Notes under the pieces: generated by a model | Seen by the model: only the letters and a program-made list of their open reading frames with translations | Database searches by the model: none | What the model was told of the DNA's origin: nothing | Source of the DNA: Clostridia bacterium | GTDB lineage: Bacteria > Bacillota > Clostridia > Oscillospirales > CAG-272 | DNA: 33,377 nt | NCBI GenBank assembly: GCA_017467815.1 | Contig: JAFUKI010000101.1 | Span: 1-33,377, forward strand | Reading direction: 5' to 3' | Shown here: positions 1 through 8,221 of the stretch, piece by piece | How the letters are laid out: each line of letters begins with the position of its first letter | Numbering within the stretch: position 1 is the stretch's first letter | Position numbers and translations under genes: made by a program

Positions 1-400
1 ATGGGGTGGGGGGTGGGACTTAATGTTTTACCTTAAGTCCGCGATATGCACCTGCGGTGCGCGATATATTCCTTCGGAATGTGGGGGAACGGGGGGGTTA
101 GGTCAGCATCAATTTAGTAGGTTCTATTTGTTCGTTACACCTCATCCGTCAGCCTTAAGGCTGCCACCATCTCCTGAGGCAAGTATGCCTCGGTGGAGAA
201 GGCTACACAGTTTGGCGATTGGCGGAGGTATGGTTTTCACCAGTGGAGTTCGGCTGGGTTTGGTTTATGCAGAAAATAAAAAAATCCCCCTTTTTTCAAA
301 GTTTTTGAAGTGAGAGGGGGGTGCCGAAGAATTGCTTCGCAAATCTTCAGGGGAGAGAGAAGCTCAAAAAGTTTCTCTCTCCCCCCTGCAAAAATAATTC
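1..400 (+). repeat. Modular hairpin repeat, copy A (forward)
   Basis: This copy fills the gap downstream of the TRAP permease and defines the forward order of modules. From left to right it has a GGACTTAA hairpin (16-40), a GCACC/GGTGC hairpin (48-60), ATTCC-TTC-GGAAT (68-80), CAGCCTTAAGGCTG (150-163), a TCTCC/GGAGA stem enclosing GAGGCA/TGCCTC (170-199), a CACCAGTGGAG motif (about 239-249), an A-rich tract (271-284), and two long terminator-like hairpins (286-320 and 348-388). Small reading frames inside it have no ribosome site or protein similarity I can recognise. The left edge may extend beyond the window. Confidence 0.85.
277..388 (-). terminator. Double hairpin terminator of the TRAP operon
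   Basis: Reading the minus strand after the permease stop at 413, there is first a GC-rich hairpin (348-388, CAGGGG pairing with CCCCTG), then a second hairpin (286-320, GGGGG with CCCCC and inner TTCAAA/TTTGAA) followed by a T-rich run at 277-285. The second has the form of a rho-independent terminator. Both belong to repeat copy A, so the operon appears to use the repeat as its terminator. Confidence 0.65.
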
Positions 401-412
401 ATCTCCCCAAAC

Positions 413-2389
413 TCAACCAGCCTTCTTAGCTGCGAGTTTGTTGCGGAGGAGGTTGAGGGTGATGGCGAGGGCTACGGCGATGATGCCGATGATGTCGGTT
501 TCGATGGAGGGGATGACCATCATGAGGCCGCCGGCGATGAAGATGAGGCGTTCCCAGATCTTCAGGCTGCCGAAGAAGTAGCCTTCGAGACCGCCGGAGA
601 TGCCGACCATACCGATTATGGCGGTGACGGTGATGCGGATGACGTCAAATACGCTGGGGTCGTTGAGCCAGAGGATCTCCGGACTGAGGGCGAATATGTA
701 GGGGATGATGAACGCGGTGATTGCCAGCTTCGTCGCCTGTACACCGGTTTTCATCGGGTTGGAATGGGCGATCGCCGATCCTGCATAGGCGGCAAGGGCG
801 ACAGGGGGCGTAATGTCCGCTACAATACCGAAGAAGAATACAAACATATGCGCAGCCAGCAGCGGGATACCCATGTCGATCACGATGGGCGCGGTGATGG
901 TCGCCATAAGAATGTAGTTCGCCGTGGTGGGTACGCCCATACCGCAGATGACACAGGCTACCATTGTTAAGAACAGCGCCAGGAATACGTTCTTTTCTGC
1001 CAGAGGTACGATCACGTTCAGCAGAGTCGTCGCCAGTGTGGTGTAGGTGATGATGCCGATAACAATACCGGACATGGCACAGGCTACGGATACACCGATG
1101 GCGTTCTTTGCACCGTTTTCCACAGTTTCCAATAACTTCTTCGGGGTCAGAATGGTTTCCTTGCGGAACAGACTTACCACGATCGCGGTCAGAATCGCAA
1201 AGAATGCTGCCATGGAAGATGTGGTGCCGCGGTTCATCAGTACAACCAGTACAATGATCGGCAGCAGCAGATATCCCTTGGACAGAAGCAGCTTGAAGAA
1301 GTTCGGGATCGCATCCTTGGGCAGACCCTTCAGACCCATCTTCTTCGCTTCAAAATGTACCATTACGAAAATACCCGTAAAGTACAAAATCGCAGGCAGA
1401 ATCGCCGCTATCGCAATGGTCGGATAGGGAATACCCGTCATTTCTGCCATCAGGAATGCGGCGGCTCCCATGATCGGCGGCATGATCTGTCCGCCGGTGG
1501 AAGCAGCAGCTTCAACTGCAGCGGCAAACTCCGGCTTGTATCCCGCTTTCTTCATGATCGGAATCGTGATGGAACCGGATCCTACCGTGTTCGCTACGGA
1601 ACTGCCGGAATACATACCTTCCAGCGCACTGGAAATAACCGCAACCTTCGCAGGTCCGCCGGCAGAATAACCCGCAATGGAGTTCGCCAGATCCACAAAG
1701 AAAGTACCGATGCCGGACTTTTCCAAGAACGAGCCGAACAGGATGAACAGTACGATAAAGTTTACGCATACATTGATGGGCGTTCCCATTATGGATACGT
1801 TGGAGTAGAACAGCTGATATACCAGCGTGCTCAGCATCTTGCCGAAGCCGAAACCGCGCTCTACCATACAGTGGTATACCATGTACACAATGAACGCGCC
1901 GGCTACGCACATGATCGGAATACCAACCACGCGGCGGCACAGCTCAAACAGCAGAATAATGCCGACTAAGGCAATGATAATGTCAAACGTGGTGATCTTT
2001 GTGGCTTTGTCAATAAACGATTCCACGCAGACGGCAAAGTAAAAGAAGGGCGCCGCTGCCAGAATACCCATGATCCCGTCAATCAGAGGAATGTTCTTCA
2101 GGCTGGTGGATTCGCCTTTTTTACGGGGGTACAGCAGGTAGCCCGCCAGAACGATCAGCCCGGTGAATATACTCTTCCGCGCACGTTCTTCGATAAAGCC
2201 AAACAGACAGTACAGAATGTAGCCGATGATGCCCACCAGTACCGCGCTGACAATTACCTTCGATACCTTGCCGCTGTAGTTTCTGGTGTTGGATTCCCTG
2301 TCAAATTCCGCAAGCAGGGCGTCCGCGTCCACAGCTTCAATATCCGCTGCGGCAAGGGACGGTTCTGCGATTGTCTCTTTCTTCTTCAT
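413..2389 (-). CDS. TAXI-type TRAP transporter permease, fused small and large subunits
   Basis: The 658-residue protein has a ~55-residue hydrophilic, acidic N-terminus followed by about 16-18 hydrophobic segments. This is the size and pattern of the 4TM/12TM DctQ-DctM fusion permeases that work with TAXI binding proteins in sodium- or proton-coupled uptake. Typical large-subunit stretches such as GSGSITIPIMKKAGY, GGQIMPPIMGAAAFLMAE and GMGVPTTANYIL are present. I chose the ATG at 2389 because an AAAGGA site lies just upstream and upstream codons look unlike coding sequence. It is the last gene of a four-gene operon, 31 bp behind the isomerase, and ends at repeat copy A. The last ~200 bp use strongly C-ending codons, unlike the rest of the gene. 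The substrate cannot be read from sequence. TAXI systems typically import dicarboxylates or amino acids. Confidence 0.93.
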   Translation of the reverse strand: MKKKETIAEPSLAAADIEAVDADALLAEFDRESNTRNYSGKVSKVIVSAVLVGIIGYILYCLFGFIEERARKSIFTGLIVLAGYLLYPRKKGESTSLKNIPLIDGIMGILAAAPFFYFAVCVESFIDKATKITTFDIIIALVGIILLFELCRRVVGIPIMCVAGAFIVYMVYHCMVERGFGFGKMLSTLVYQLFYSNVSIMGTPINVCVNFIVLFILFGSFLEKSGIGTFFVDLANSIAGYSAGGPAKVAVISSALEGMYSGSSVANTVGSGSITIPIMKKAGYKPEFAAAVEAAASTGGQIMPPIMGAAAFLMAEMTGIPYPTIAIAAILPAILYFTGIFVMVHFEAKKMGLKGLPKDAIPNFFKLLLSKGYLLLPIIVLVVLMNRGTTSSMAAFFAILTAIVVSLFRKETILTPKKLLETVENGAKNAIGVSVACAMSGIVIGIITYTTLATTLLNVIVPLAEKNVFLALFLTMVACVICGMGVPTTANYILMATITAPIVIDMGIPLLAAHMFVFFFGIVADITPPVALAAYAGSAIAHSNPMKTGVQATKLAITAFIIPYIFALSPEILWLNDPSVFDVIRITVTAIIGMVGISGGLEGYFFGSLKIWERLIFIAGGLMMVIPSIETDIIGIIAVALAITLNLLRNKLAAKKAG

Positions 2390-2420
2390 AATATTTTTTC
2401 CTTTACTCAGGTAATTGTTT

Positions 2421-3266
2421 TCACAGGATTGCAGCTTTCTTTGCCAGCGCACGTTCCGTCATTGCGGCAACACGGCAGGCGCGGCGGTAACACTGATGGA
2501 CATAGCCTTCCATGGGCAGACCTGCGTAGTACGCATCCGTCGTCAGCTCGAAGCTCAGGGGGTTTGCGTATCCCAGACGTGCCAGGCGGGAAGCGATGTT
2601 CTCCCAGTCGGCGATTCCGTCGAAGGGCAGCAGGTGGAGGTCATCGGCGGGGGTGATATGCTCACCGGTGAAATCCCGGATGCCCAGATTATCGTTCAGG
2701 TGGGTTTCCGCCAGCAGGTGACCGTAGGAAGCCAGCAGATCCTTGCTGTGGTTATAGCACATTTCGTGACCGGTGTCCAGGCAGAAGCCGACGGAAGAAT
2801 AGCTGTCCGCCAGTTTCAGCACTTCGGCGAGGAATTCTTCCCCTTCCGTATTTTCAAACGCCACTTTCACGCCCAGCTTCTGTGCTTCGGCGGCGATCTT
2901 TTCGAAATACGCCAATCCCGCTTCGTTTGGTTTTACCGTATACCGGAAACCGATGAATACGTGAGCCACCATGGTTTCGATGCCAAGCGCCGCACAGTCG
3001 CGCAGACAGGCGATCTGTTCTGCCAGCACCGATTCCGCATCCGCTGTATTTTCCCACAGGCAGCGGATACGTCCGAAGGGCGCATGGATGTTTTTATACA
3101 AAAGCCCTCTTTCGTCCGCCAGCTTTTTCCACTTTTTCAGTTGTTCTATATTGTCCCAGTCGGTAAAAAAACCGTCGAATCCCGTATCGGCGTAGGTGTT
3201 CAGGATCTCTTCGGGGGTTCTGTCCTTCCACCCGATCAGGTTCATGCACAGTTTACGTTTCCACAT
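2421..3266 (-). CDS. Sugar phosphate isomerase/epimerase (xylose isomerase-like TIM barrel)
   Basis: The 281-residue protein matches the AP-endonuclease-2/xylose isomerase-like TIM-barrel superfamily. It has strand-plus-metal-ligand patterns such as VAFENTEGEEF, GFCLDTGHE, ETHLNDN and SFELTTD, with the Glu, Asp, His and Glu expected to bind a divalent metal. The start at 3266 is set by an AGGAGG site 8 bases upstream, and the longer in-frame start has no such site. Members isomerise, epimerise or dehydrate sugars and polyols such as inosose. The exact substrate is not visible here. It lies between the DUF1850 gene and the permease of a TAXI-TRAP operon, so it may act on the imported compound. 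No other catabolic gene is adjacent. Confidence 0.85.
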   Translation of the reverse strand: MWKRKLCMNLIGWKDRTPEEILNTYADTGFDGFFTDWDNIEQLKKWKKLADERGLLYKNIHAPFGRIRCLWENTADAESVLAEQIACLRDCAALGIETMVAHVFIGFRYTVKPNEAGLAYFEKIAAEAQKLGVKVAFENTEGEEFLAEVLKLADSYSSVGFCLDTGHEMCYNHSKDLLASYGHLLAETHLNDNLGIRDFTGEHITPADDLHLLPFDGIADWENIASRLARLGYANPLSFELTTDAYYAGLPMEGYVHQCYRRACRVAAMTERALAKKAAIL

Positions 3267-3324
3267 AATATACCTCCTATAGTATACGGATGTCCGCTTA
3301 TCGTTTTCAGTCAATATACGGACA

Positions 3325-3822
3325 TCATCTGCCGCCGAACAGGATCAGTTCCACTCGGGCATTGCGTCCGCACAGTTCTCTCAGGTTGATTCGCTCTCCC
3401 GTGTCGGGAAAGATCAGATAGTGATCGTATACGGTTCCCACAATATACGACAGCTTATCGTACGTGTACGACATACCGGAAATGAGCATTCCGCCGTCCT
3501 CGGTAAAGGAAAAGCGCTCTCCCGGATTCAGTTCCGTGGGCATTCCCGCACCGTAGGAGTAGAACAGGGAAGAATCCGCCTGTATATATCCGTCTTCCGC
3601 GTGAAACGTATCGATCACAGGGGTCAGATTCACGGAATGGATGAATTCCACCGCAAAAGTATACCCCGGCGGACAGCGTCGGATTCCCCGGATCATACCG
3701 GTGTCGGCGTCCCGGATAAGCAGGTACTGGGGAACAGCCAAAAGAAGAACAATCACAGCCGCAAGCAATACTACTGCCGCAGCTGTGATTGTGATCACGA
3801 CTTTTTTGGGGCGTGATGCCAT
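3325..3822 (-). CDS. DUF1850 protein, TAXI-TRAP partner
   Basis: The 165-residue protein has one N-terminal membrane anchor (about residues 8-30) and an outward-facing domain with the DUF1850 hallmark FAVEFIHSVNLTPVIDTF, then an FYSYGAGMP stretch. DUF1850 genes commonly sit beside TAXI binding protein and fused permease genes, exactly as here. Their biochemical role is not established. The gene begins 12 bp after the binding protein stop and has no clear ribosome site, so translational coupling is likely. The small size is normal for the family. Confidence 0.82.
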   Translation of the reverse strand: MASRPKKVVITITAAAVVLLAAVIVLLLAVPQYLLIRDADTGMIRGIRRCPPGYTFAVEFIHSVNLTPVIDTFHAEDGYIQADSSLFYSYGAGMPTELNPGERFSFTEDGGMLISGMSYTYDKLSYIVGTVYDHYLIFPDTGERINLRELCGRNARVELILFGGR

Positions 3823-3834
3823 TGTACGTCAGTC

Positions 3835-4776
3835 TTATTCAGCAAGGCTGCCGATTTCCTTGAAGTACTTAACAGCGCCGGCGTGCATGGGAATGGAGAT
3901 ACCGTCAACAGCGGTCTGAGCGTTCAGTTCTTCGCCCTTCTTGTGACCAACGGTGATGGCTTCGGTGTTTTCGAAGATTGCCTTGGTTACGTTGTATACG
4001 GTTTCTTCGTCCAGTTCGCTGTCACAGATCAGGGTTGCCATTACTGCAACGGTAACAGCGTCTTCTTCCATGGGTTCGTAGGTGTCAGCGGTGATGGTGT
4101 ATTCGGTGTAGTAACCGTAGTTTTCCTTCAGGTATGCCAGTTCTTCCGCACCGATGGTCAGGATGTTGAAATCCTTGGCGGTAGCCAGTTCGGTTACAGC
4201 GGTGGTGGGTGCGCCTGCGGTCAGGAAGAATGCATCCAGCTGACCGTCCTTGTACTTATCAGCGGAATCGGTGAAGCCCAGGTTCTGCTTCTGGATATCG
4301 TCGAAGGTCATGCCGTATGCTTCGAATATCTGCTGTGCGTTGAATTCGGTACCGGAGCCTACGTCACCGACGGATACTCTCTTGCCAACCAGGTCAGCAA
4401 CGGAGGTGATGTCGGGAGAAGCTACGATCTGGATAACTTCCGCGTACAGAGTAGCGATAGCGGAGAAGGAAGTGATGGCGCCGTCAGCCGCGAAGGTGTT
4501 GGTGCCGTTGTATGCATAGTCCATAACGTCGTTCTGAACGATGGCGAAGTCAACGGTCTCGTCGTCGATCAGCTGGATATTTGCCTTGGATGCGCCGGAA
4601 GACTGTACGCCGATCTCAATACCGGTGGCGTTCTTGATCTCGTCAGCCAGAACGATACCAAAAGCGTAGTAGGTACCGGTTTCACTGCCGGTTGCCATAA
4701 ACATTTTGCTGCCGCAGGAAGTCATTGCGCCTGCCAGCATGAGAAGGGAAAGACATACTGTAAGAATCTTTTTCAT
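3835..4776 (-). CDS. TAXI family TRAP transporter substrate-binding lipoprotein
   Basis: The 313-residue protein starts with a lipoprotein signal (MKKILTVCLSLLMLAGAMTSC), so the mature protein would be anchored by Cys21. The first mature stretch contains MATGSETGTYYAFG, the typical opening of TAXI periplasmic-type binding proteins, followed by GIEIGVQSSGASKANI and a second lobe with GKRVSVGDVGSGTEFNAQQI. It captures substrate outside the membrane and delivers it to the fused permease encoded at 413-2389. The start at 4776 is preceded by AAAGGA and yields the signal peptide directly. It is the first gene of the operon, behind a promoter at 4867-4895. Confidence 0.93.
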   Translation of the reverse strand: MKKILTVCLSLLMLAGAMTSCGSKMFMATGSETGTYYAFGIVLADEIKNATGIEIGVQSSGASKANIQLIDDETVDFAIVQNDVMDYAYNGTNTFAADGAITSFSAIATLYAEVIQIVASPDITSVADLVGKRVSVGDVGSGTEFNAQQIFEAYGMTFDDIQKQNLGFTDSADKYKDGQLDAFFLTAGAPTTAVTELATAKDFNILTIGAEELAYLKENYGYYTEYTITADTYEPMEEDAVTVAVMATLICDSELDEETVYNVTKAIFENTEAITVGHKKGEELNAQTAVDGISIPMHAGAVKYFKEIGSLAE

Positions 4777-4866
4777 GATGATATTATCCTTTCTGTTTTT
4801 GCAAGTAATTTGCAGTTTTTTTCCGCGAAGCTGCAAATCATGCCGCTTTTTTCGGAATACGCTTTT

Positions 4867-4895
4867 ATTTTACACGATTTTCCTGCATAAGTCAA
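4867..4895 (-). promoter_or_regulatory. Promoter of the TAXI-TRAP operon
   Basis: On the minus strand TTGACT (4890-4895) and TAAAAT (4867-4872) are separated by exactly 17 bp, close to the sigma-A consensus. It lies about 90 bp upstream of the binding-protein start. The rest of the 4777-5084 gap holds the operator-like repeats of the divergent ABC gene. Confidence 0.75.
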
Positions 4896-5010
4896 TAGGA
4901 AATTATGCATTGCCGGCAATCCGTGGGAAGCCGTTACGAAATATTTGAAAAATAAAGCTCTTCCTTTTACATAATCGTTACATTTATACATATATTTCCA
5001 GTCCGGTTTT

Positions 5011-5046
5011 GGTGTATACTAAAGTATAGGTGTATACTAAAGTACA
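5011..5046 (+). promoter_or_regulatory. Tandem 18-bp operator-like repeats
   Basis: Two back-to-back 18-bp units (5011-5028 and 5029-5046) differ at one base. Each contains TATACT-AA-AGTATA or its one-base variant, a near-perfect inverted repeat of the kind bound by a dimeric repressor. They lie 39 bases before the ABC transporter start, where they would overlap or follow its promoter. TATACT inside each unit could also serve as a -10 box. No regulator gene is nearby. Confidence 0.55.
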
Positions 5047-5084
5047 GATATTCAAAAAAATTCTTTAAAGCAGCAGGTAAAAAT

Positions 5085-8030
5085 ATGCTCAAGCTCACCA
5101 ACATCACCAAAAATTACCTCTCCGGTGAAAATGAGGTCAAGGCGCTGCGGGACGTTTCCCTCTCCTTCGGGAAGAGCGAATTTGTCTCCATCCTCGGCCC
5201 TTCCGGATGCGGGAAGACTACTTTGTTGAACATCATCGGCGGTTTGGACCGCTATACCTCCGGAGAAATGTCCGTCGGCGGCGTACCCACCTCCTCCTTC
5301 AAGGACCGGGACTGGGACACCTACCGCAACCATTCCATCGGATTTGTTTTCCAGAGCTATAATCTGATCCCCCACCAGACCGTTTTATCCAACGTGGAGC
5401 TGGCGCTGACCCTCTCCGGTGTGGGTAAGGCGGAAAGACGCAGACGTGCCGAAGAAGCACTGATCCGGGTAGGTCTGGGCGATCAGCTGAAGAAAAAGCC
5501 CACACAGATGTCCGGCGGTCAGATGCAGCGTGTTGCCATTGCCCGTGCGCTGGTGAACGACCCGGAGATTCTGCTGGCAGACGAGCCCACCGGGGCACTG
5601 GACTCCGAGACTTCCGTACAGATCATGGAGATCCTCAGAGAGATCGCCAAGGACAAATTGGTCATCATGGTTACCCACAACCCCGAACTTGCCGAAACCT
5701 ATTCCACCCGCATCATCCGCCTTCTGGACGGGCAGATCCTCTCCGACGAGCAGAACGAAAAGGGAACGGCATCCCAATCGGAAGAAGCGGCGGTTTCCCC
5801 GGCGGACAAGTACAAGCACAAGACCGCTATGTCCTTCTTCACCGCCCTGTCCCTCTCCATGAACAACCTGATGACGAAGAAGGGACGCACCCTTCTGGTA
5901 TCCTTCGCCGGCAGTATCGGGATCATCGGCATTGCCCTGATTCTGTCCCTGTCCAACGGTATTCAGGCGTATATTGACAAGGTACAGGAAGACACGCTTT
6001 CCACCTATCCGATCACCATTATCAGTGAGACCACGGATATGTCGGGTCTGCTTTCCGTTCTGGCGAAAAATTCCTCCTCCGGTGAAGAAGCGGAAAACAG
6101 AGACAGAGTGTATGCCAACACCATGATGTACCAGATGCTGGAAGCCATGGTCACGGCAGAGACACGCACCAACAATCTGGCGCTGTTCAAGGAATACATT
6201 GACGATCCGGAAAACGGATTCCAGGAATACGCTTCCGCCGTCAACTACAGCTACGGCATCACGCCCATGATCTATGCATCTGACAAAACAAATCCGGTAC
6301 GGCTGAATCCCACGTCCATGTTTGACGCCATGATGCCGGAAGAAGCGGCAAGCGGTGCTTCGGAAATGCAGATGATGATGTCCACCTCCTCCAACATGAA
6401 CATCTGGCAGGAGATGATCGACAATGAAGCGCTGATGAAGCAGCAGTACGATGTTCTGGCAGGACGCTGGCCGGAAGAAAAGAACGAAGTGGTACTGGTT
6501 GTGGACAGCCGGAACGAGATCAACGATGTCTACCTCTACGCCCTTGGTCTGAAGAATCAGGATGAGATCCCGGACATTCTTGCCGCCGCCATGAAGGGGG
6601 AAGAATACGCCACAGCGGACGCATCCTACACATACGAAGAAATTCTGGCAATGACCTTCAAGCTGGTTCTCCCCACGGATCTGTACCGCAAAAACGGTGA
6701 CGGCACCTGGGAGAACATGGAAGACAATGACACCTTTGTGGGTATGGCTGTGGAAAACGGCATGGAGATCAAAATTGTTGGAATTCTCCGTCCTGCACCG
6801 GATGCGGTTGCCACGTCCATCAGCGGTGCCATCGGCTATCTGCCTTCTCTGACGGAATATGTGCTGAATGAGATCAACAGCAGTGCGATCGTGAAGGAAC
6901 AGCTGGCGGATGAGGCAGTGGATGTACTCTCCGGTCTGCCTTTCGACGACGGTGTGAACAGCCAGCTGACCGACAGTGAAAAAGCGGAACGGATCAAGGC
7001 ACACATCAACAGCATGACCTCTGCGGAAAAAGCGGCTCTGTATGCGGAGCGCATGAGCACCATGTCCGACGAAGATGCGCTGGCGCAGGCAACGGAGCAG
7101 GTCATGGCCATTCCCGCAGAGCAGCTGAAAATGATGCTTTCCGGTCAAATGCAGGAAGCCACCGGCATGGATGCTGCCACAGTTGAGCAGTACATGGCAT
7201 CCATGACGGACGAAGAACTGGTCGGTTACGCGGTACAGGGTATTGCGGAGCAGATCAAGGCGGAATACGCGGCAAAAGCAGACGAAGCGGTGGCGACCAT
7301 GACCACGGAAGAGCTGTCCGCCATTCTGGACAACGCCATGGCTACGCTGACGGAAGAAGAAATTCTTGCCGGATACATGGATTATATGCCGCCGGTTGTA
7401 TCGGACAGCACGCTGAAGCAGAATCTGACGAAGTTCGGTCATGCCGACGAAGCCAATCCCACCGGTATTTCCCTGTATGCGGAGACATTTGAAGCAAAGG
7501 ATCATCTGACGGATCTGATCGCGGCATACAACGACGCCTGCGTGGAAGCCGGCAGGGAAGAGGATGTGATCTCCTACACGGACTATGTAGCGCTGATGAT
7601 GTCCTCGATCTCCACGATCATCAATGTGATCTCCTACGTTCTGATCGCCTTTGTATCCATTTCCTTAGTGGTATCCTCCATCATGATCGGGATCATCACG
7701 TATATTTCCGTACTGGAACGCACCAAGGAAATCGGTATTCTCCGTGCCATCGGTGCTTCCAAGAAGGACGTTTCCCGTGTATTCAATGCGGAAACCATCA
7801 TCATCGGGTTCTCCGCCGGTGCTCTGGGCATTCTGGTAACCCTCCTCCTCTGCATCCCGGCAAACCTGATCATCGAACACCTGACCGACATCCCCAACCT
7901 CGCGATCCTGCCCTGGCAAGGTGCTGCTGCCCTCGTTGTCATCAGCATAATCCTCACCACCATCGCCGGCCTCCTCCCCTCCCGCATAGCCGCCAAAAAA
8001 GACCCGGTCGAATCGTTGAGGTCTGAATAA
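5085..8030 (+). CDS. ABC transporter, fused ATPase and FtsX-type permease
   Basis: The 981-residue protein begins with an ABC ATPase: Walker A GPSGCGKTT at 38-46, signature MSGGQMQRVAIARAL from about 141, Walker B LLADEPTGALD at about 162-172. A membrane segment follows near 265-295, then an extracytoplasmic domain of about 540 residues. The C-terminus (about 838-981) is an FtsX/MacB-type core with three membrane segments and the motif LERTKEIGILRAIGAS. Part of the outer domain (about 640-770) is very acidic and helical, with recurring MT-x-EE(L) and similar stretches. MacB-like systems move or release lipoproteins, peptides or antibiotics by mechanotransmission rather than ordinary import, and the substrate is unknown here. 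Expression is probably controlled by the tandem operators upstream. The last ~200 bp have a marked C-ending codon bias next to repeat B. Confidence 0.9.
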   Translation: MLKLTNITKNYLSGENEVKALRDVSLSFGKSEFVSILGPSGCGKTTLLNIIGGLDRYTSGEMSVGGVPTSSFKDRDWDTYRNHSIGFVFQSYNLIPHQTVLSNVELALTLSGVGKAERRRRAEEALIRVGLGDQLKKKPTQMSGGQMQRVAIARALVNDPEILLADEPTGALDSETSVQIMEILREIAKDKLVIMVTHNPELAETYSTRIIRLLDGQILSDEQNEKGTASQSEEAAVSPADKYKHKTAMSFFTALSLSMNNLMTKKGRTLLVSFAGSIGIIGIALILSLSNGIQAYIDKVQEDTLSTYPITIISETTDMSGLLSVLAKNSSSGEEAENRDRVYANTMMYQMLEAMVTAETRTNNLALFKEYIDDPENGFQEYASAVNYSYGITPMIYASDKTNPVRLNPTSMFDAMMPEEAASGASEMQMMMSTSSNMNIWQEMIDNEALMKQQYDVLAGRWPEEKNEVVLVVDSRNEINDVYLYALGLKNQDEIPDILAAAMKGEEYATADASYTYEEILAMTFKLVLPTDLYRKNGDGTWENMEDNDTFVGMAVENGMEIKIVGILRPAPDAVATSISGAIGYLPSLTEYVLNEINSSAIVKEQLADEAVDVLSGLPFDDGVNSQLTDSEKAERIKAHINSMTSAEKAALYAERMSTMSDEDALAQATEQVMAIPAEQLKMMLSGQMQEATGMDAATVEQYMASMTDEELVGYAVQGIAEQIKAEYAAKADEAVATMTTEELSAILDNAMATLTEEEILAGYMDYMPPVVSDSTLKQNLTKFGHADEANPTGISLYAETFEAKDHLTDLIAAYNDACVEAGREEDVISYTDYVALMMSSISTIINVISYVLIAFVSISLVVSSIMIGIITYISVLERTKEIGILRAIGASKKDVSRVFNAETIIIGFSAGALGILVTLLLCIPANLIIEHLTDIPNLAILPWQGAAALVVISIILTTIAGLLPSRIAAKKDPVESLRSE

Positions 8031-8035
8031 GTTTT

Positions 8036-8156
8036 TTGTGAAGTTTTGCAGGGGAGGGAGAAACACTTTTTGCAAAAAGTATTTCTCCCTCTTGAGATTT
8101 GCGAAGCAATTCTCAACTGCACCACCCTCCCTCTTTTCAAAAAACTTTGAATAAGG
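8036..8156 (-). repeat. Modular hairpin repeat, copy B (terminator end only)
   Basis: This partial copy starts 6 bp after the ABC gene stop and has only the terminator-end modules. It has a 17-bp stem with one mismatch (8055-8071 with 8074-8090), a TTGAG/CTCAA hairpin (8092-8116), and the CCCTCTTTTCAAA half of the second terminator hairpin. Orientation is reverse relative to copy A. The strong first hairpin is a likely transcript end for the ABC gene. Confidence 0.8.
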
Positions 8157-8221
8157 GGACAGAATAGAGAATAGAGGTTGTTTTTCGTTTTTCATCGCAG
8201 AGTGTAAAAGGAGTACATGAT

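Noticed and set aside
23..581. Short open frames at the left edge and similar ones in the other repeat copies (such as 9130-9420, 12516-12986, 17216-17518)
   Set aside because: They lie inside repeat copies, recur only because the DNA recurs, lack ribosome sites and shift frame between copies.
3883..4890. 335-residue plus-strand open frame
   Set aside because: It is antisense to the TAXI binding protein, which has a lipoprotein signal and family motifs.
5385..7505. 706-residue open frame on the minus strand
   Set aside because: It lies entirely antisense to the ABC-FtsX fusion, is rich in His/Arg/Gly as expected of a shadow frame, and has no recognisable domain or ribosome site.
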